Of a stretch of 25,480 bases of DNA, positions 1-10,601 are shown piece by piece. Position 1 is the first letter of the stretch. Each line of letters opens with the position of its first letter. Source of the stretch: Euplotes cf. woodruffi 2 WChen-2021 (lineage: Eukaryota; Ciliophora; Spirotrichea; Euplotida; Euplotidae); assembly GCA_021441665.1 (NCBI GenBank), contig JAGYYN010022628.1:1-25480 (forward strand), in the 5' to 3' direction. Made by a program: the position numbers and the translations under genes. The notes under the pieces were generated by a model. The model had not been told where the DNA came from and did no database searches. It was given only the letters and a program-made list of their open reading frames with translations.

Positions 1-130
1 GTGAGTGATGGTTGAGGTAGTGTGGAGTGCTATTTCGAAGACTCCTCGGTACTATGAATAGAAAGAAGATTAACAAAAAAACAATTTAGGATATCTTCAC
101 GCGTTATTTTGCGATGTGAGAAACTCAAGA

Positions 131-3100
131 ATGAGAATGGGAAACGTCGACAAAGATGATGAACTTATGAATCCCTTTCAAAAGAAAAATAGTTCGCAAC
201 AAATCACTTATAAGAAACTATCGAAAGATACGATGGACAGAAAGAATAATATCGACCAATGTAAACACAAAATTGAAGAAGTCAGGAAGATCGCAGAGTT
301 GCTCTTGCTTCAAGGAGAATCCCGATGGAACGATGCAGATCCTGCTTACTATATCCTCAGCACGAAATGGTTAAATAAGCTGAAGGATTATATATGCTTC
401 AAGTATATAGTTGACCAGTTAACAAGCTCGATCAAAGACAAGACTCCTTGTATGATCTCTGTAAGCAAGTTGCTAAGTGCATCTAATCGGCATCCCGGTC
501 CGATCAACAATACAGACATACTGATGAATGAGAATGAGTTCTTTCCTGATTGGAACGACCCAACAAGCTATTTAAATACTCCTCTCAGGCGAAATATTTC
601 AAAAGACGAGTTCATCATCGTTAATAAGTACCTCTGGACTTATCTCAAGTCAGAATATGGGCTTTACTACAGCACGCTTGAAGTCACAGGAGCCTTAAAC
701 ATTTGACAGGAGGAAGAGTACGAAAGACAAGAGATCAGAAGGTTCACTTACTTCACTGCAGATCGCAAAAACATCCGAAGAGTACATCTTCCGATGATCA
801 AAGTCTTCATCGCTCGAAGAGGCAAGAAGCTCGAAGACTCTGCGAAGTACTTAATCCTCAAGCAAAGAGCTAAGTGGAACGATGTCAAAAAGCATATAGT
901 CAAGATCATTCCAAGTTGTCTGAACCTTGACTACAAGCAGTCAATGAAGCTTTGGATTTTGAACCAACACCATACCTCTCTTTCAGCATTTACAGACTAC
1001 TACAACTCATCGATTTTAAGAGGAGATGTCACAGATGATTTTACAATTCCTGCTTATTGATTAGAAAACTACGGAAGTAAGCTTGTTGAACACACAGTAA
1101 AAATCGACGATCCAAACGAAATCCCGCTTGTTATTTTAGAGATCAAAAACACCAACGATCTTATTTGGCAGTTTAAGCAAAATTCACTACAAAAGCAGAT
1201 AAGATTCATCAACACGGGCAAAGAGCTCGGCAAAGAATACATGATCAATGAAAACAGCGACTCTGACTCAGATGATGAAAAACACAACTTGTCGAATAAA
1301 TTTGCGCAGGGAGATAGCAAGACTGTCCACGGGGACTTCAAAGTGTACTTCCAGCAGACATTCTGCACGAAGGAATTCTATGACTTTGAAACCGTTGACA
1401 AGGGTATATTCCAACTCGTCGAAGAAATGGAGGCGAAAAAACTACGGAAAATACAAGAAGGCAAAGAGCGCAAGAAAAGAATGGCAGAACAAGCCAAAAA
1501 GAAAAAGCAAGAAGAAAGTGAACAGACTGACCAAGAAATGACGAATGAAAACAATCAAAATGTGACCGCCAATCCTGAAGTACAGAAAGCAATCGAAAAG
1601 GGGAAGAATGTTACGTGAGGCTACTGATGTAAAGCTGACTCTGGACAGAACATGCTTTGCTGTAAAGACTGCAAAGAAGTGTTTTATTGCGACAATGACT
1701 GTATGAATCTTGATAAACGCCTTCATATTAAAATCTGAACGAAGAAATATGTCGATGAAAGCTTCGCACTCGAAACAGATCATCTTGATATGAGCCACGA
1801 AGAACAGATTAAACAAGATGACATGGAGACAAATAATGATCAGAATGTAAATAATTCTGATTTTGAGGAAATTACAGATTCGGATGAAGCTGAAACAACA
1901 AGTGCTAGTCCGAAAAAGTCAGTCAAGCTAGAAACAGAAACCAAAACTGAAACTAAAACAGAAATCAAAGAAGAGTCATCTCAAGAAGAATTAATTCAAG
2001 GTAAGTTTGTTTATTTTAATTATCTATAGAAAAAGTTGAAAACACAGGGGAACACATTCATCTTCGAAATATAGAGGAAGATGATGAGTTAGCACGTGCT
2101 AACCAACACGATTCTCAAAACTCTAATAATCTAAATGATATCCTTGACCTTGAAAAAGATTCAATAGAGTCGAACAACTCACAAGAAAATGTGGACAATG
2201 AGCCCGAGGACGACTTCTTTAAAGACAACGAGGATGTAAAAGCGTTGCTTATGGATACAAAAACAGTCGATGACGATTTAAGTGAGAGTTCTGACTCCGA
2301 CGAAGACAATAAAAAAGACCCTTGCTTTAAAGAACTAATCGAGATCGACTGCTTCAGTCAAAACTCACATGATATTGAAGACTACGAGACTCTCAATATC
2401 CTTATTAAAGACATCGATAAGCTATCGATGAACAGCAGCGACATCGAAGACGACGAACAACTCGAAGAAGTCGAAGACGACATCAAAGAGGAGGAAGAAG
2501 TAAAAAATAAAAAATCGTCTAAAATTCGAAAAAGAAAAAAGTCCGATAAGGACAAAGATAATGAAAAGAAAGGCGTTCGATTCATACCACTTCCTGAATC
2601 AGAAGCGAAAAAACTTAAGCGTCGTGCGATAAAACAGAAAAATATGGAGCTTGAGGAAAAGCGAAAGCAAATTGAGATTGAATCGTATCATACTGGGTAT
2701 TCAGCAAAAGCTCTTGAAAACGAAGCCATGATCAAGTTCATCAAAGAGATCTATAATAACCCTGAGGACTTTGAATACACTAAAGAAGTCATTAAAGGAA
2801 AGCAGTCAGAGAATGAAGGAATACTCAGAAAGCTCAGAGACGCCGACCGATTCGAAGACATCATATCGCATTTGGCTCAACTCCATCCCCCGATATTTGC
2901 AGGAGAGTACAAGAAAATAAAAGCTTGAGGGCTTTGTAAAAACAAAGACGACGAAAGCGAACTTGGATTCTATCTGTGAGGTTTCCCACTATCATTCAAG
3001 AAAGAAGGAGCACAGTTAAGAGTATTGTATATACAACTTGAGGATGAACAAAATAGAAAGATATCAGTTGTTGGAGATCCGCTATACAATGACTATCATA

Positions 3101-4472
3101 AAATTGATATTCCTTTGAATCCAGGCGCATATTCATTTGCAGATATCAAAAACACAATTATTGCGACTCAAAAAAGATTTGATGTCAGGAATAAAGACCT
3201 CGTTTTGGCAGATTTAAAAATGAACGTTTACATGAACTCACTAATTACAAATGAAGACATTACATTCGAGCTTAGAGAAGGAGATAAAAGTGGAATCTTT
3301 GCATATGAAATTGAAAAAAGCAAAAGTCTATTGAAATCAAAGACTTTGTTCACATTATGTCATTTGAAGAAACACTCAAAACCTATCCGAGATTTGTCGG
3401 AATTGACTTCAATCAGCAGAGCAGAAAGCTAAATATGAAGATCTTCAGCGCCATTCGGACTTTGCTTATCCAGACATTTGACAAAAGTGTTATTAGGAAG
3501 TATGAAAAACTTGGAAATTCAGTTGAAGATGCCTACAAGTCATATATGGATCTTGAGCCAAATGACTTCAGATATAAGCTAAAAATTCAATACAAGCAAG
3601 ACGGCAATATCATCAAAACCCTTAGGCAATTAAAAATGGAGCGTGAAGGGTTCAGCATGGACAGAGATGCTCAGATGGAATCGGAAAAGGGTCTCAGAGA
3701 ACGAGTCACTGACTTTACCTACTACAAACAGGAGCTTAAGCTCAAGTATGATAACAAGACCGATGAGGAAATCAACCGAATGCTATTTAGTATTGACATC
3801 GACTTGGAAGATGATCCATTTTCAAAAGTCACCGAGATCCTTCCTCACACAGATATGGTTGAGATGATATACCTCGTGATGCCGCCAGCATCAGATTTCT
3901 CAGAGCTGCTCGACAACTATACAAGCAAGGTGTATCCGCATGCTGGAACTGAAGATAAAATATACAGATTCACAGAGAACTCAATCGACATGATGATCAG
4001 AAAAGTCAATGAGAAGTGTCGGAAATGCAAAAAGAACGTGCCTCAATCCCACTTTGTGTCTGAAACGGTCTCATTGCCAAAGTACCTTGTGATGTACGCA
4101 AGCAAAGGTGAGGAAAAGCGTATTGTAATGCCAGACAGAATAAAACCGTTCCGAGATCGATCACTCTACGAACTCAAAGGCTTTATAGTATACGAAGATA
4201 AAGACCGGGCAAAGGCATCGAATGAACTAATTGCGTATCTAAGAAAAGAACGCTCAACTTGGGTCAAAATATTTAACTCTCGCAAAGAAATGGAATACAC
4301 AACTGAACTGAAGCTCAGAAGTGGAGACAGCCTTATGAAGGATGAACATGAGTCAAGTCTGAATGATCCTTCAAGCCAGAAGATATGCGGTGGATTTAAG
4401 GTCAACTATGAAGACCAGTTCCTGACCAAGTACTTGTACAAAGCACTGATTTACAAGCTGATCGGAAAATAA
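131..4472 (+). CDS. DUSP-UBL-MYND protein with degenerate USP-like C-terminus
   Basis: Model of three exons, 131-2000, 2030-3289 and 3343-4472, giving about 1419 aa with UGA read as Cys. A DUSP domain lies near residues 60-180 (key pieces YYILSTKWL, HPGPINNTDIL, DEFIIVNKYLW), followed by a ubiquitin-like segment ending in LVILEIKN, the order seen in the USP4/11/15 family. A MYND zinc finger (residues about 496-536) has its Cys/His set complete only if UGA at 1616, 1625 and 1736 is Cys. A long acidic and Lys-rich stretch follows. The C-terminus has a CxxC pair (CRKCKK) and SLPKYLVMYASKG, resembling the last part of a USP fold. I find no GNTCxxN Cys box and no GHYxAY His box, so catalysis is doubtful; a non-catalytic ubiquitin-pathway adaptor is an inference. 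The intron 2001-2029 (GTAAGT...ATAG) is secure. The intron 3290-3342 is inferred from a frame change. The start at 131 is the first ATG after in-frame stops; the true N-terminus may lie upstream. Confidence 0.72.
1616..1738 (+). other. MYND zinc finger encoded with three UGA Cys codons
   Basis: The spacing is C-x2-C, then C-x2-C, then YC-x3-C, then x7-H-x3-C, the MYND pattern. The first, second and last cysteines are UGA codons. MYND fingers bind proline-rich peptides. In animal USP19 one is inserted in the protease domain; here it follows the UBL-like segment. Confidence 0.85.
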
Positions 4473-4489
4473 ATATTTTTTAAACTTAA

Positions 4490-4499
4490 AATTTCAATT
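4490..4499 (-). other. E-Cbs-like element after the USP-like gene
   Basis: Minus-strand AATTGAAATT matches the published Euplotes crassus breakage consensus HATTGAAaHH at every position. It begins 18 nt after the stop codon and its TTCAAT complement starts at +21. The role is inferred from motif and position only. Confidence 0.45.
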
Positions 4500-4952
4500 T
4501 TTGCTTTTAATAAATTATGCGAGTTTAATAATTATTTAGAAGAATTGAATTTTACTAAAACATTTGATTTTAAAATTTAATAGTAATTATAAAAGCTAAA
4601 TTGTTAAATAGCAAAATGATTAAAAGTAGAATTGTTTACAGTCACATAGCTTAATATTGAGAGAGTGATACCACAAGCAAAATAGTAAATTGTCAAGCTT
4701 ATATTACACTTAGTCTCATTAAAAATATAAATTTTGCTCGGTTAAAAATTATATGTTCAATAAACAGTGCAAAATTTATTACTTTAGTAATTTTAACAAA
4801 TAAGAATGTACTAATATAATTTTTTTAATTTAACGTGATTGAAAAGTATTATTATTCAAAAAAATTAAAATATTAATATTTTTTAGATTCATGAGAATGT
4901 AAGATAGAAGGTTAAACTATAAAGGTTATTTAAAAGTAATTTAAAGATTAGA

Positions 4953-4962
4953 AATTGAAATT
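4953..4962 (+). other. E-Cbs-like element before the RIIa gene
   Basis: This is the same decamer as at 4490-4499, in inverted orientation. It lies 17 nt upstream of the ATG at 4980 and reads toward the gene, as a symmetric pair of chromosome-end signals would. It is the only gene start in the window with a close match. Confidence 0.4.
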
Positions 4963-4979
4963 AATTTAAAATAAATATA

Positions 4980-5250
4980 ATGGCAGACCTCAGAGAAATG
5001 AGAATATTCTCAGCCGACCAAATCGAAGTCCCCGACGACCTGCCCGGCATCCTCAAAAACTACTCCAAAGAGGTAAGCTTGCGTCCGCCCCGCCGTCGTC
5101 GCCCGGCCTGCTGACTGCCTGTAGGTGATCAGGAACAACCCCGAAGACATTTACAGTTTCTCGAGAAAGTACTTCGAAGAGCTGCTCAAGAAGAGAGACA
5201 AGGGCGACGCAGCCGAAGACCAGCCAGGAAACAAGCCCACCAAGTACTAA
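4980..5250 (+). CDS. RIIa/DPY-30-fold protein, RSP11/ROPN1-like
   Basis: Two exons, 4980-5072 and 5125-5250, encode 72 aa. Residues about 16-52 match the RIIa dimerization/docking fold shared by ROPN1L, SPA17 and radial spoke protein 11: IEVPDDLPGILKNYSKE, then a helix with NPEDIYSFSRKYFEELLKKR. Such proteins dock on AKAP-type partners such as RSP3 in cilia, so an axonemal role is likely by family. The intron is 52 nt, GTAAGC...GTAG, and joins in phase 0 between Glu and Val. Exons, intron and the 3' flank to about 5350 are markedly GC-rich against very AT-rich neighbours. The intron itself is the most GC-rich stretch, unlike any other intron here. The stop is TAA. Confidence 0.82.
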
Positions 5251-5330
5251 CGCTGCTGCGGCGAGGCCCAGCAAATTATTATAGAAGTTTGTTTCGGCGA
5301 CTCGTTCAATTTAAATTTGCAGCCGACCGG

Positions 5331-5342
5331 GCCAACGTTGGC
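5331..5342 (+). repeat. Perfect 12-bp palindrome GCCAACGTTGGC
   Basis: The palindrome lies 80 nt after the RIIa gene stop, at the end of the GC-rich island. With one bulged base the pairing extends by GG/CC. It could be a transcript hairpin or a protein-binding dyad; nothing decides between these. Confidence 0.5.
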
Positions 5343-5442
5343 GCCCAGTATTGTGAGCTAAATTAAATGAAATGATACAAAAATATCTTAATAGTATATA
5401 TTTATATAATTACAACTTTTAGATATTTGCACAACCAACGAG

Positions 5443-7533
5443 ATGATCAATAACAGCAATATTTCAACCAGCTTTCAGAGTTCTGCTAATTACGCTTCAG
5501 CATCATCCATGACGAGACGTACTGACAACGAGTCTGCAATTGCCTGGGCAAGTGACCCAGATTCGTCTGAAGACATTAATTCGCAAAAGTCGATAGCCGA
5601 AATTTGAATTAACTTGCGAAGTCTTATCGAACGACACAAACTTAAATTACCACGAGTTCAGTACTTAATGAGGAAAAACATCAAGCGACACGTCATGGTA
5701 AGTCCACTCAGCTTAGCATATAGAAAATTCAAAGTCTCAGAGAACAAATCCACGATAAAGAAGACTACCGCATGGATGAAGACGTCGACTTCAATTTCGA
5801 TGCAATTAATTCTAACAATAGCCAACTTGACACCGGCGGCAATAATGACAAAGGTAGGAGTGCAATTTTGTTAATATTTTACAAACACTTTGTATAAATA
5901 CTGAGCCTTTTATAATCAATATTTTATAATGAAAAATTTAGACCAAAAGAACATCAAAGTTATCACAGAGCTCGAAATCGTCAAAATAAACAACACAGAC
6001 GAATCGAATAACGTAGCGACGAATCCTTATGATAAATAACGATGAAGTGTATCAAGACATGTACCAAAGAGACACAATGATGAGCAGTGCGAGTACATCG
6101 ATGGGCATGTCTCAGCCATACGGATACCCAGGCTATCCCTTGTTTCCGTTTGCATCGTATCCATATCCATGATACGATTTTGGTCCGGCATTTATGCCAC
6201 CTTACGCAAACGAAGCGCAAATGAATGACATGTACAGAGCGTATATGTCTGAAAGTTACTTCGACCAAATGCACAGCCAGGCGAACGCAGTCGACCAGAG
6301 CTCTTCTAACATGGTTTATGACCATTAACGAACCAAATAAGTCGTATTGGAGGTACGTCTCTATTAATTTAAGCTGCGACATTAACACTTATGTATGACG
6401 ACGTGTGCTCGACAATACATCGAAGTCTATAGTTGCAACTCTCACACTTTAATATAGAATATTTGTCCCAGGACAAAATAACGAATGTGATGATCAACAG
6501 TTAGCCGATCAGAGCCAAGAAGAAGCTGAGCTTGTCAAACGAGGCTTCAGCCAAATCAGTACGCCAATCATTTATTTGATGTCGGCTAACTAAATTATAG
6601 ACCAAAGAGACTACAGAGAAGAATACGACTGAATGCCATTTTGATATGATGATCAGGCACATTACTTCAAGTAAGCAGCAAGCCTCAACATCACTGCAAT
6701 TTAAAATTACATCAAAAAGCAAAGACTTTAGTATTTGTAAATAGTATCAAAACTTGCATTCTAAGTTAAATAGAAAATTTATTAATTTCTTGCTTTAAAT
6801 TTATTTAGAATCAATAGACTCCTTAAGTATTTTAGTTTTTATGAATAGTGGACTAAGACTTGAGTCGACTTATTCACAAATATGAGTTGATATTCGATAA
6901 CTACTGTTTGTAAATCATTTATTATAATCTTTAAATTTATTATGAGCATACTTTGCATGAATTTACTTGTGAATTTAAGTTTAGTTTATCACACAGTTAC
7001 TATTTTACTTCATTATTTAAGCTTTTGTGCTGAGCAACTGTGAAACTCTAACACCGCTATTTAGTAACAACTGGCACTGAGATGGACAACAAGAGCCGGA
7101 GTTTAATGAACAGCAAATAGAGAAACCGGAACTTATCAACTCAGAGCCAGTTTATTTGAAAATCAACACTAAAGATAAGAAAGAGGGATATAGAGAGTTT
7201 TTAGGTAGGCTATTTCTTGTTTTGGGTTACTTTTGACAGTACTGATGATGCGTTTAGCTTACCGAGACTGCGATGTCATCAACTCGAAAGGCTTTGAAAT
7301 GAAAATATAATTGACGCGGTAAGGACTCGCTTCTCACGGCTTAGGAAATGGACGACGATGTGCAGAGTGACGACGAAATCATTAGATGAGCAAGGCAAAA
7401 TATTGCATGTTTGAATAAAGCAATTGGAGAGTTTATGAGGTTTCGCAAAGAAAATAGTACTTCAACTTTGAAGGAAAGATTAAAGCAAAATAAAACAAAT
7501 AAGTACATTCGAAATCTGAGGTATAACATATAA
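5443..7533 (+). CDS. Unknown intron-rich protein with an AAA-TAA +1 shift site
   Basis: I do not recognise the family. Proposed exons are 5443-5697, 5724-5853, 5942-6036, then a +1 shift into 6038-6313 (or on to 6325), 6342-6352, 6458-6558, 6601-6670, 7065-7204, 7258-7274 and 7345-7533, about 430 aa. The donors are GTAAGT, GTAGGA, GTACGT, GTACGC, GTAAGC, GTAGGC and others, and most acceptors end TAG. The N-terminus is basic and helical, the middle is rich in Tyr, Pro, Gly and Met (YGYPGYPLFPF), and the C-terminus is helical and Lys/Asn-rich. UGA occurs at 5605 and twice near 6632-6646. The 28-nt intron 6314-6341 avoids a second shift at CAT-TAA (6326). The long intron 6671-7064 is the weakest join, and the 5' and 3' parts could be separate genes; ATG at 7348 could start a 61-aa frame. 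Confidence 0.5.
6034..6040 (+). other. Candidate programmed +1 frameshift site AAA-TAA-C
   Basis: An open frame ends GAT-AAA-TAA (stop 6037-6039). Skipping one base continues for 96 sense codons, including one UGA, with coding composition from AAC-GAT-GAA onward. AAA-TAA is the classic Euplotes +1 shift context. Simple short introns spanning the stop have the wrong length modulo 3. Extending the preceding intron to an AG at 6047 would also restore frame but would discard 32 coding-like codons. Confidence 0.6.
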
Positions 7534-8093
7534 ATGCAGATGTTGCATATAACTTGATTAATATTAAGCTTCATATAATACTATTTCATTTAAAACTGTT
7601 TCAAATTTTGTTTAAGTAAAAGTTAATATTTATTAGAAATATTAAAATTTTAATTAAAAAATTGAACTCGATATCTACTTCAATAATCTAAATCTTCATA
7701 TTTAATACTCTAAACCACTACATCATAAAAAATTACCTTATCTACACCTTCTCTAACATTTTTTCTCCTCACAAAAGAACATAAAAAATTTGTTATCAGC
7801 ACCGAAACTCAATCAAAAACTCATATCAAAATAATCTATGTTAATAAAAACCAAGTAAAAACCTGAAGAATATATAATTGTGTTTTTCAGTTTTGCAGAG
7901 CTAAAAGACCATCAATCACTCGATCTCTATTAAAATTAATTTTAACAATGTCATGTCTTGGTAATAGAAAAGGTAATGATTTTGTCACTCCACAGACCAA
8001 ACTTGCTGTAATTTATATGTACTTTAATCCAAATGACAAGAGTATTTGTGATACAGCTTTAAAGCAATTTTATACTGCTATTAACTCATCAAT
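7534..8093. other. Spacer between convergent genes, no gene seen
   Basis: These 560 bases separate two 3' ends. They are AT-rich, with a pyrimidine-rich plus-strand run at about 7680-7790. No open frame with coding character and no close TTCAAT element after either stop were found. Confidence 0.5.
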
Positions 8094-10310
8094 TTATTCA
8101 ATAATTGACTCCAAACTCATCTGATGTGAGTGGTCTTGGTCGGGATTCATTTCTATGAAGTTCTGGTTTGTCATTTTATCTGCTTTTATCTCCCTTGAAA
8201 CCGCAAACCCCGGCTCATACCAGTTGAAGAAATATCTCCATATTAAAGGAGGCACTGAAATGATGTCATAGCTATCTAAAATTACTGAGTTTGCAATGAT
8301 TTCTTACCGAGCTTGATTTTTGGAATAGGAGGAGGTGGGGAGTATTCATTCTCTATTAAGTTGAGGTACAACTTTTCATTTTCCAATTCTGCTATTGATA
8401 AAGATGTATTGAAATTAGTGTAGTCTCACCACTTGTACCACCAGTTCTGAGGTAGCAAGTATCGTTTATCACCTCTTACTGAATACTTTAAAGAGTATAT
8501 CAGTTCACCAATTTCGGTTCGTTGTCTATCAATACTCGCATATTCAGGGCTCTTATTTCATTAGCGTCAGAATTGCTTTAAGAATGTAGTTTCTTTCCTG
8601 TTGAGGTGTAAGATTCTTACAGTACTCTCCACAAGCGATACTTGGAGTCTTTTCTTGAATCCTTTCTGTGATTTCACCGAGAGTCCCACTATCTTTAACT
8701 GTATCACCGTCGCTATAGTCTCGATTCCTTGATGATAGATCTACCCAACAGTAATTGATATTATTTATTACCTGATCCGACAGACATGAGAGACGATTCG
8801 AAGTTTTCTTTCTCAAGTTTTGAGTTCACCTCGCATATTCATTTTGTATAAGGCTTTGACTTTTCTGTAAAATTCGAGTTGTAGTTACTCAAATCAACAC
8901 ACGCTGCAGTTGGTTTCTTTACCTTATCGACTCTGTACACGTCTGCTGCATATATCGCTTTGCTTCTTTTCTTCAAATCGTATATTTTCGACTGATAGAG
9001 CTTTGCATCTAAACTTGGGTTGCTTATCGACTTGTTGTATTTTTGATAATTTGAATGATTCTTTTCACTTAACTTATGCCTCGAACTGCTTATCTCTGGA
9101 CGGGCTAACTTTGGAGTCGAGCTTTTAAATTTTATTGGACAGCTTTGCGTGTTAGATTTAATTCCGTTGTTTTCTTTATCTACACAGATAAAGCAGACTT
9201 AACTAACCTGAGTTATTCTGGTCATCATGATGAATGCTCACATACTGATATTGATTCCTAAATGTAATCGCATCAAGCTTACTTCGGTATTAAATGAAAG
9301 CTCTTTCCAGGACCTCTATTTTCAAATTCAAAATATTCGAGGTTTTCATCATTCGAATTAAGTTCAAAGTTATTTTGGGTTCAGTTGCTTTTGTTAAAAT
9401 AAGGTTCAATTTTCGGGCTTATAAACAGCTCTCTATACGTTTTATACAAAAACTCACCTGTCGTCGTTGACTGCGACATTTCAGTCAGAACTGATTGTGA
9501 TTTCATTTTTATATCTGTTAACACTAAAGCTTTTCGCATCTCTATTATATTTTGATTTGAAATAAGGATGACTTCTCACAACTCACTTTGAATTATTCGG
9601 CTGTAGTGACGGTTGTTCGACAGGAAGTTCAAATCACGGCTTCTGCGCAAAGGTCGTAAACTCCTTGACTACAATTGTGCTTTCCTTTCTATAATCAATA
9701 AGATATTGCTGGCTGTTGAAGATAATACACAAAGGCTACTCAGGAATATTAGTGTGGCTTGACTGGTTGCTCATCTGGCTACTTTTGCTTGATTAAAAGC
9801 TTATTCTTCTCCTCGTTTTTAATCGATGACTCTACTCCGTAATCAGTGGATAAATTCTGCATGAAGCTATAAATTATAAATCCGAAGATACGTTATTCTT
9901 TCTAAGCTTTTCCTTTGGTCTAAGAAAGTATTATTTTTCTTATATTTTTCAAACTTGGTATTGATATCGATATTTTCTTTATCGTTGACTTGAAGCTGTT
10001 CTCGCGGTGAGTTCGAAAAGTTCTTCCGTCTGTAGCTTACTGCTCTTTTCGCTATGTAAGTTGATGAAAAGACACATTGAGTCCTTACTGTTCTCTTTAG
10101 AGTTACTTAGTGCCGAATACAATCGCATTCACTATCGAGTACAGATCGTTGATTCATGCTGAATTCTCAATTTCATAAAATGTATCATTTGTTAAGAAAT
10201 TATGATAGTCTGAGCTACTCATCACAAGCAAAGAGATGGCTTTGCATATTTCGAACAACTGAGCGACTTTATTTTCTAATGGTGCGACTGTCTTTGCTTT
10301 CTTCTTGCAT
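8094..10310 (-). CDS. Intron-rich protein with C-terminal DUSP domain
   Basis: The model, 5' to 3' on the minus strand, is: 10310-10272, +1 shift, 10270-10106, +1 shift, 10104-10089, 10051-9892, 9866-9783, 9712-9587, 9541-9458, 9432-9283, 9257-9208, 9179-8772, 8698-8556, +1 shift, 8554-8308, 8275-8094; about 617 aa. Nine introns of 25-73 nt keep frame at every join. The C-terminus is a DUSP domain: KRYLLPQNWWYKWCDYTNF, a Pro-rich loop, then DIISVPPLIWRYFFNWYEPG. No USP protease domain follows; the stop comes about 30 residues later. The rest is low-complexity, Ser/Lys/Asn-rich. DUSP domains occur mainly in deubiquitinases, so a ubiquitin-pathway adaptor is an inference. A shorter start at ATG 10128, in the frame used after the second shift, would avoid the two 5' shifts. 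Confidence 0.6.
8553..8558 (-). other. Candidate +1 frameshift site AAA-TAA before the DUSP domain
   Basis: On the minus strand the frame ends ATG-AAA-TAA-G, with the stop at 8555-8553. Skipping one base enters the DUSP frame immediately (AAG-AGC-CCT-GAA). A 100-nt intron (GTACTG...GATAG) could also bridge the frames but would remove 31 coding-like codons. Confidence 0.55.
10103..10108 (-). other. Possible +1 frameshift site AAG-TAA
   Basis: The 55-codon frame ends ACT-AAG-TAA-C. The +1 frame joins a short segment followed by a well-formed 37-nt intron (10088-10052). AAG is a less usual slippery codon than AAA, and initiation at ATG 10128 would make the site unnecessary. Confidence 0.3.
10269..10274 (-). 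other. Candidate +1 frameshift site AAA-TAA-A near the start codon
   Basis: Thirteen codons after ATG 10310 the frame reads AGA-AAA-TAA-AG. The +1 frame is then open for 55 codons (containing one UGA) with good coding character. The downstream frame has no early ATG of its own before residue about 22. A weak 22-nt intron is the alternative. Confidence 0.45.
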
Positions 10311-10601
10311 TTTGTATTTCAGTGCCTTGAGGAAAACAATTAAAATTACTGTGAACGTGTTAATAATTTTTAGAGGATATTTTGGTAAATGCAATTATTA
10401 AATCAAAGCTAAAATCGTCACAGGATTTGAAAAATAACGCGTACTGTCTGTTGCTTGTCAAAATATTATGAAGCCTGTCATTCTTTCCACTAACGTTCAT
10501 TTTCTTTATCTTAGAATTCAAATAATTATGAAATTATTGCTAGTAAATTTATAAACTTTTGAATATAAATTCGACTAAATTTTAAGTTTATAAATCTAAA
10601 G
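10311..10601. promoter_or_regulatory. Divergent intergenic region between the DUSP gene and RPN6
   Basis: These 291 bases separate two start codons read in opposite directions, so promoters for both should lie here. The base composition is AT-rich. I see no specific promoter motif I would name. Confidence 0.4.

Larger units (their letters stand above)
4473..4979 (+). other. AT-rich spacer bounded by inverted E-Cbs-like decamers
   Basis: I see no open frame with coding character on either strand in these 507 bases. The decamer AATTGAAATT occurs on the minus strand at 4490-4499 and on the plus strand at 4953-4962, each exactly 17 nt from the neighbouring stop or start codon. If these are chromosome-breakage signals, the interior is DNA lost when the macronucleus forms. 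Confidence 0.55.

Noticed and set aside
6323-6328. CAT-TAA as a second +1 shift
   Set aside because: A 28-nt intron (6314-6341) restores the same downstream frame; its GTTTAT donor is imperfect, so this stays open but is less favoured as a shift.
9779-9781. AAG-TAG as a +1 frameshift in the DUSP gene
   Set aside because: A 70-nt GTAGCC...AACAG intron (9782-9713) removes the stop and keeps frame.
9979-9981. CGA-TAA as a +1 frameshift in the minus-strand DUSP gene
   Set aside because: A 37-nt GTAAGG...ACATAG intron (10088-10052) leads straight into the correct frame, so no shift is needed.
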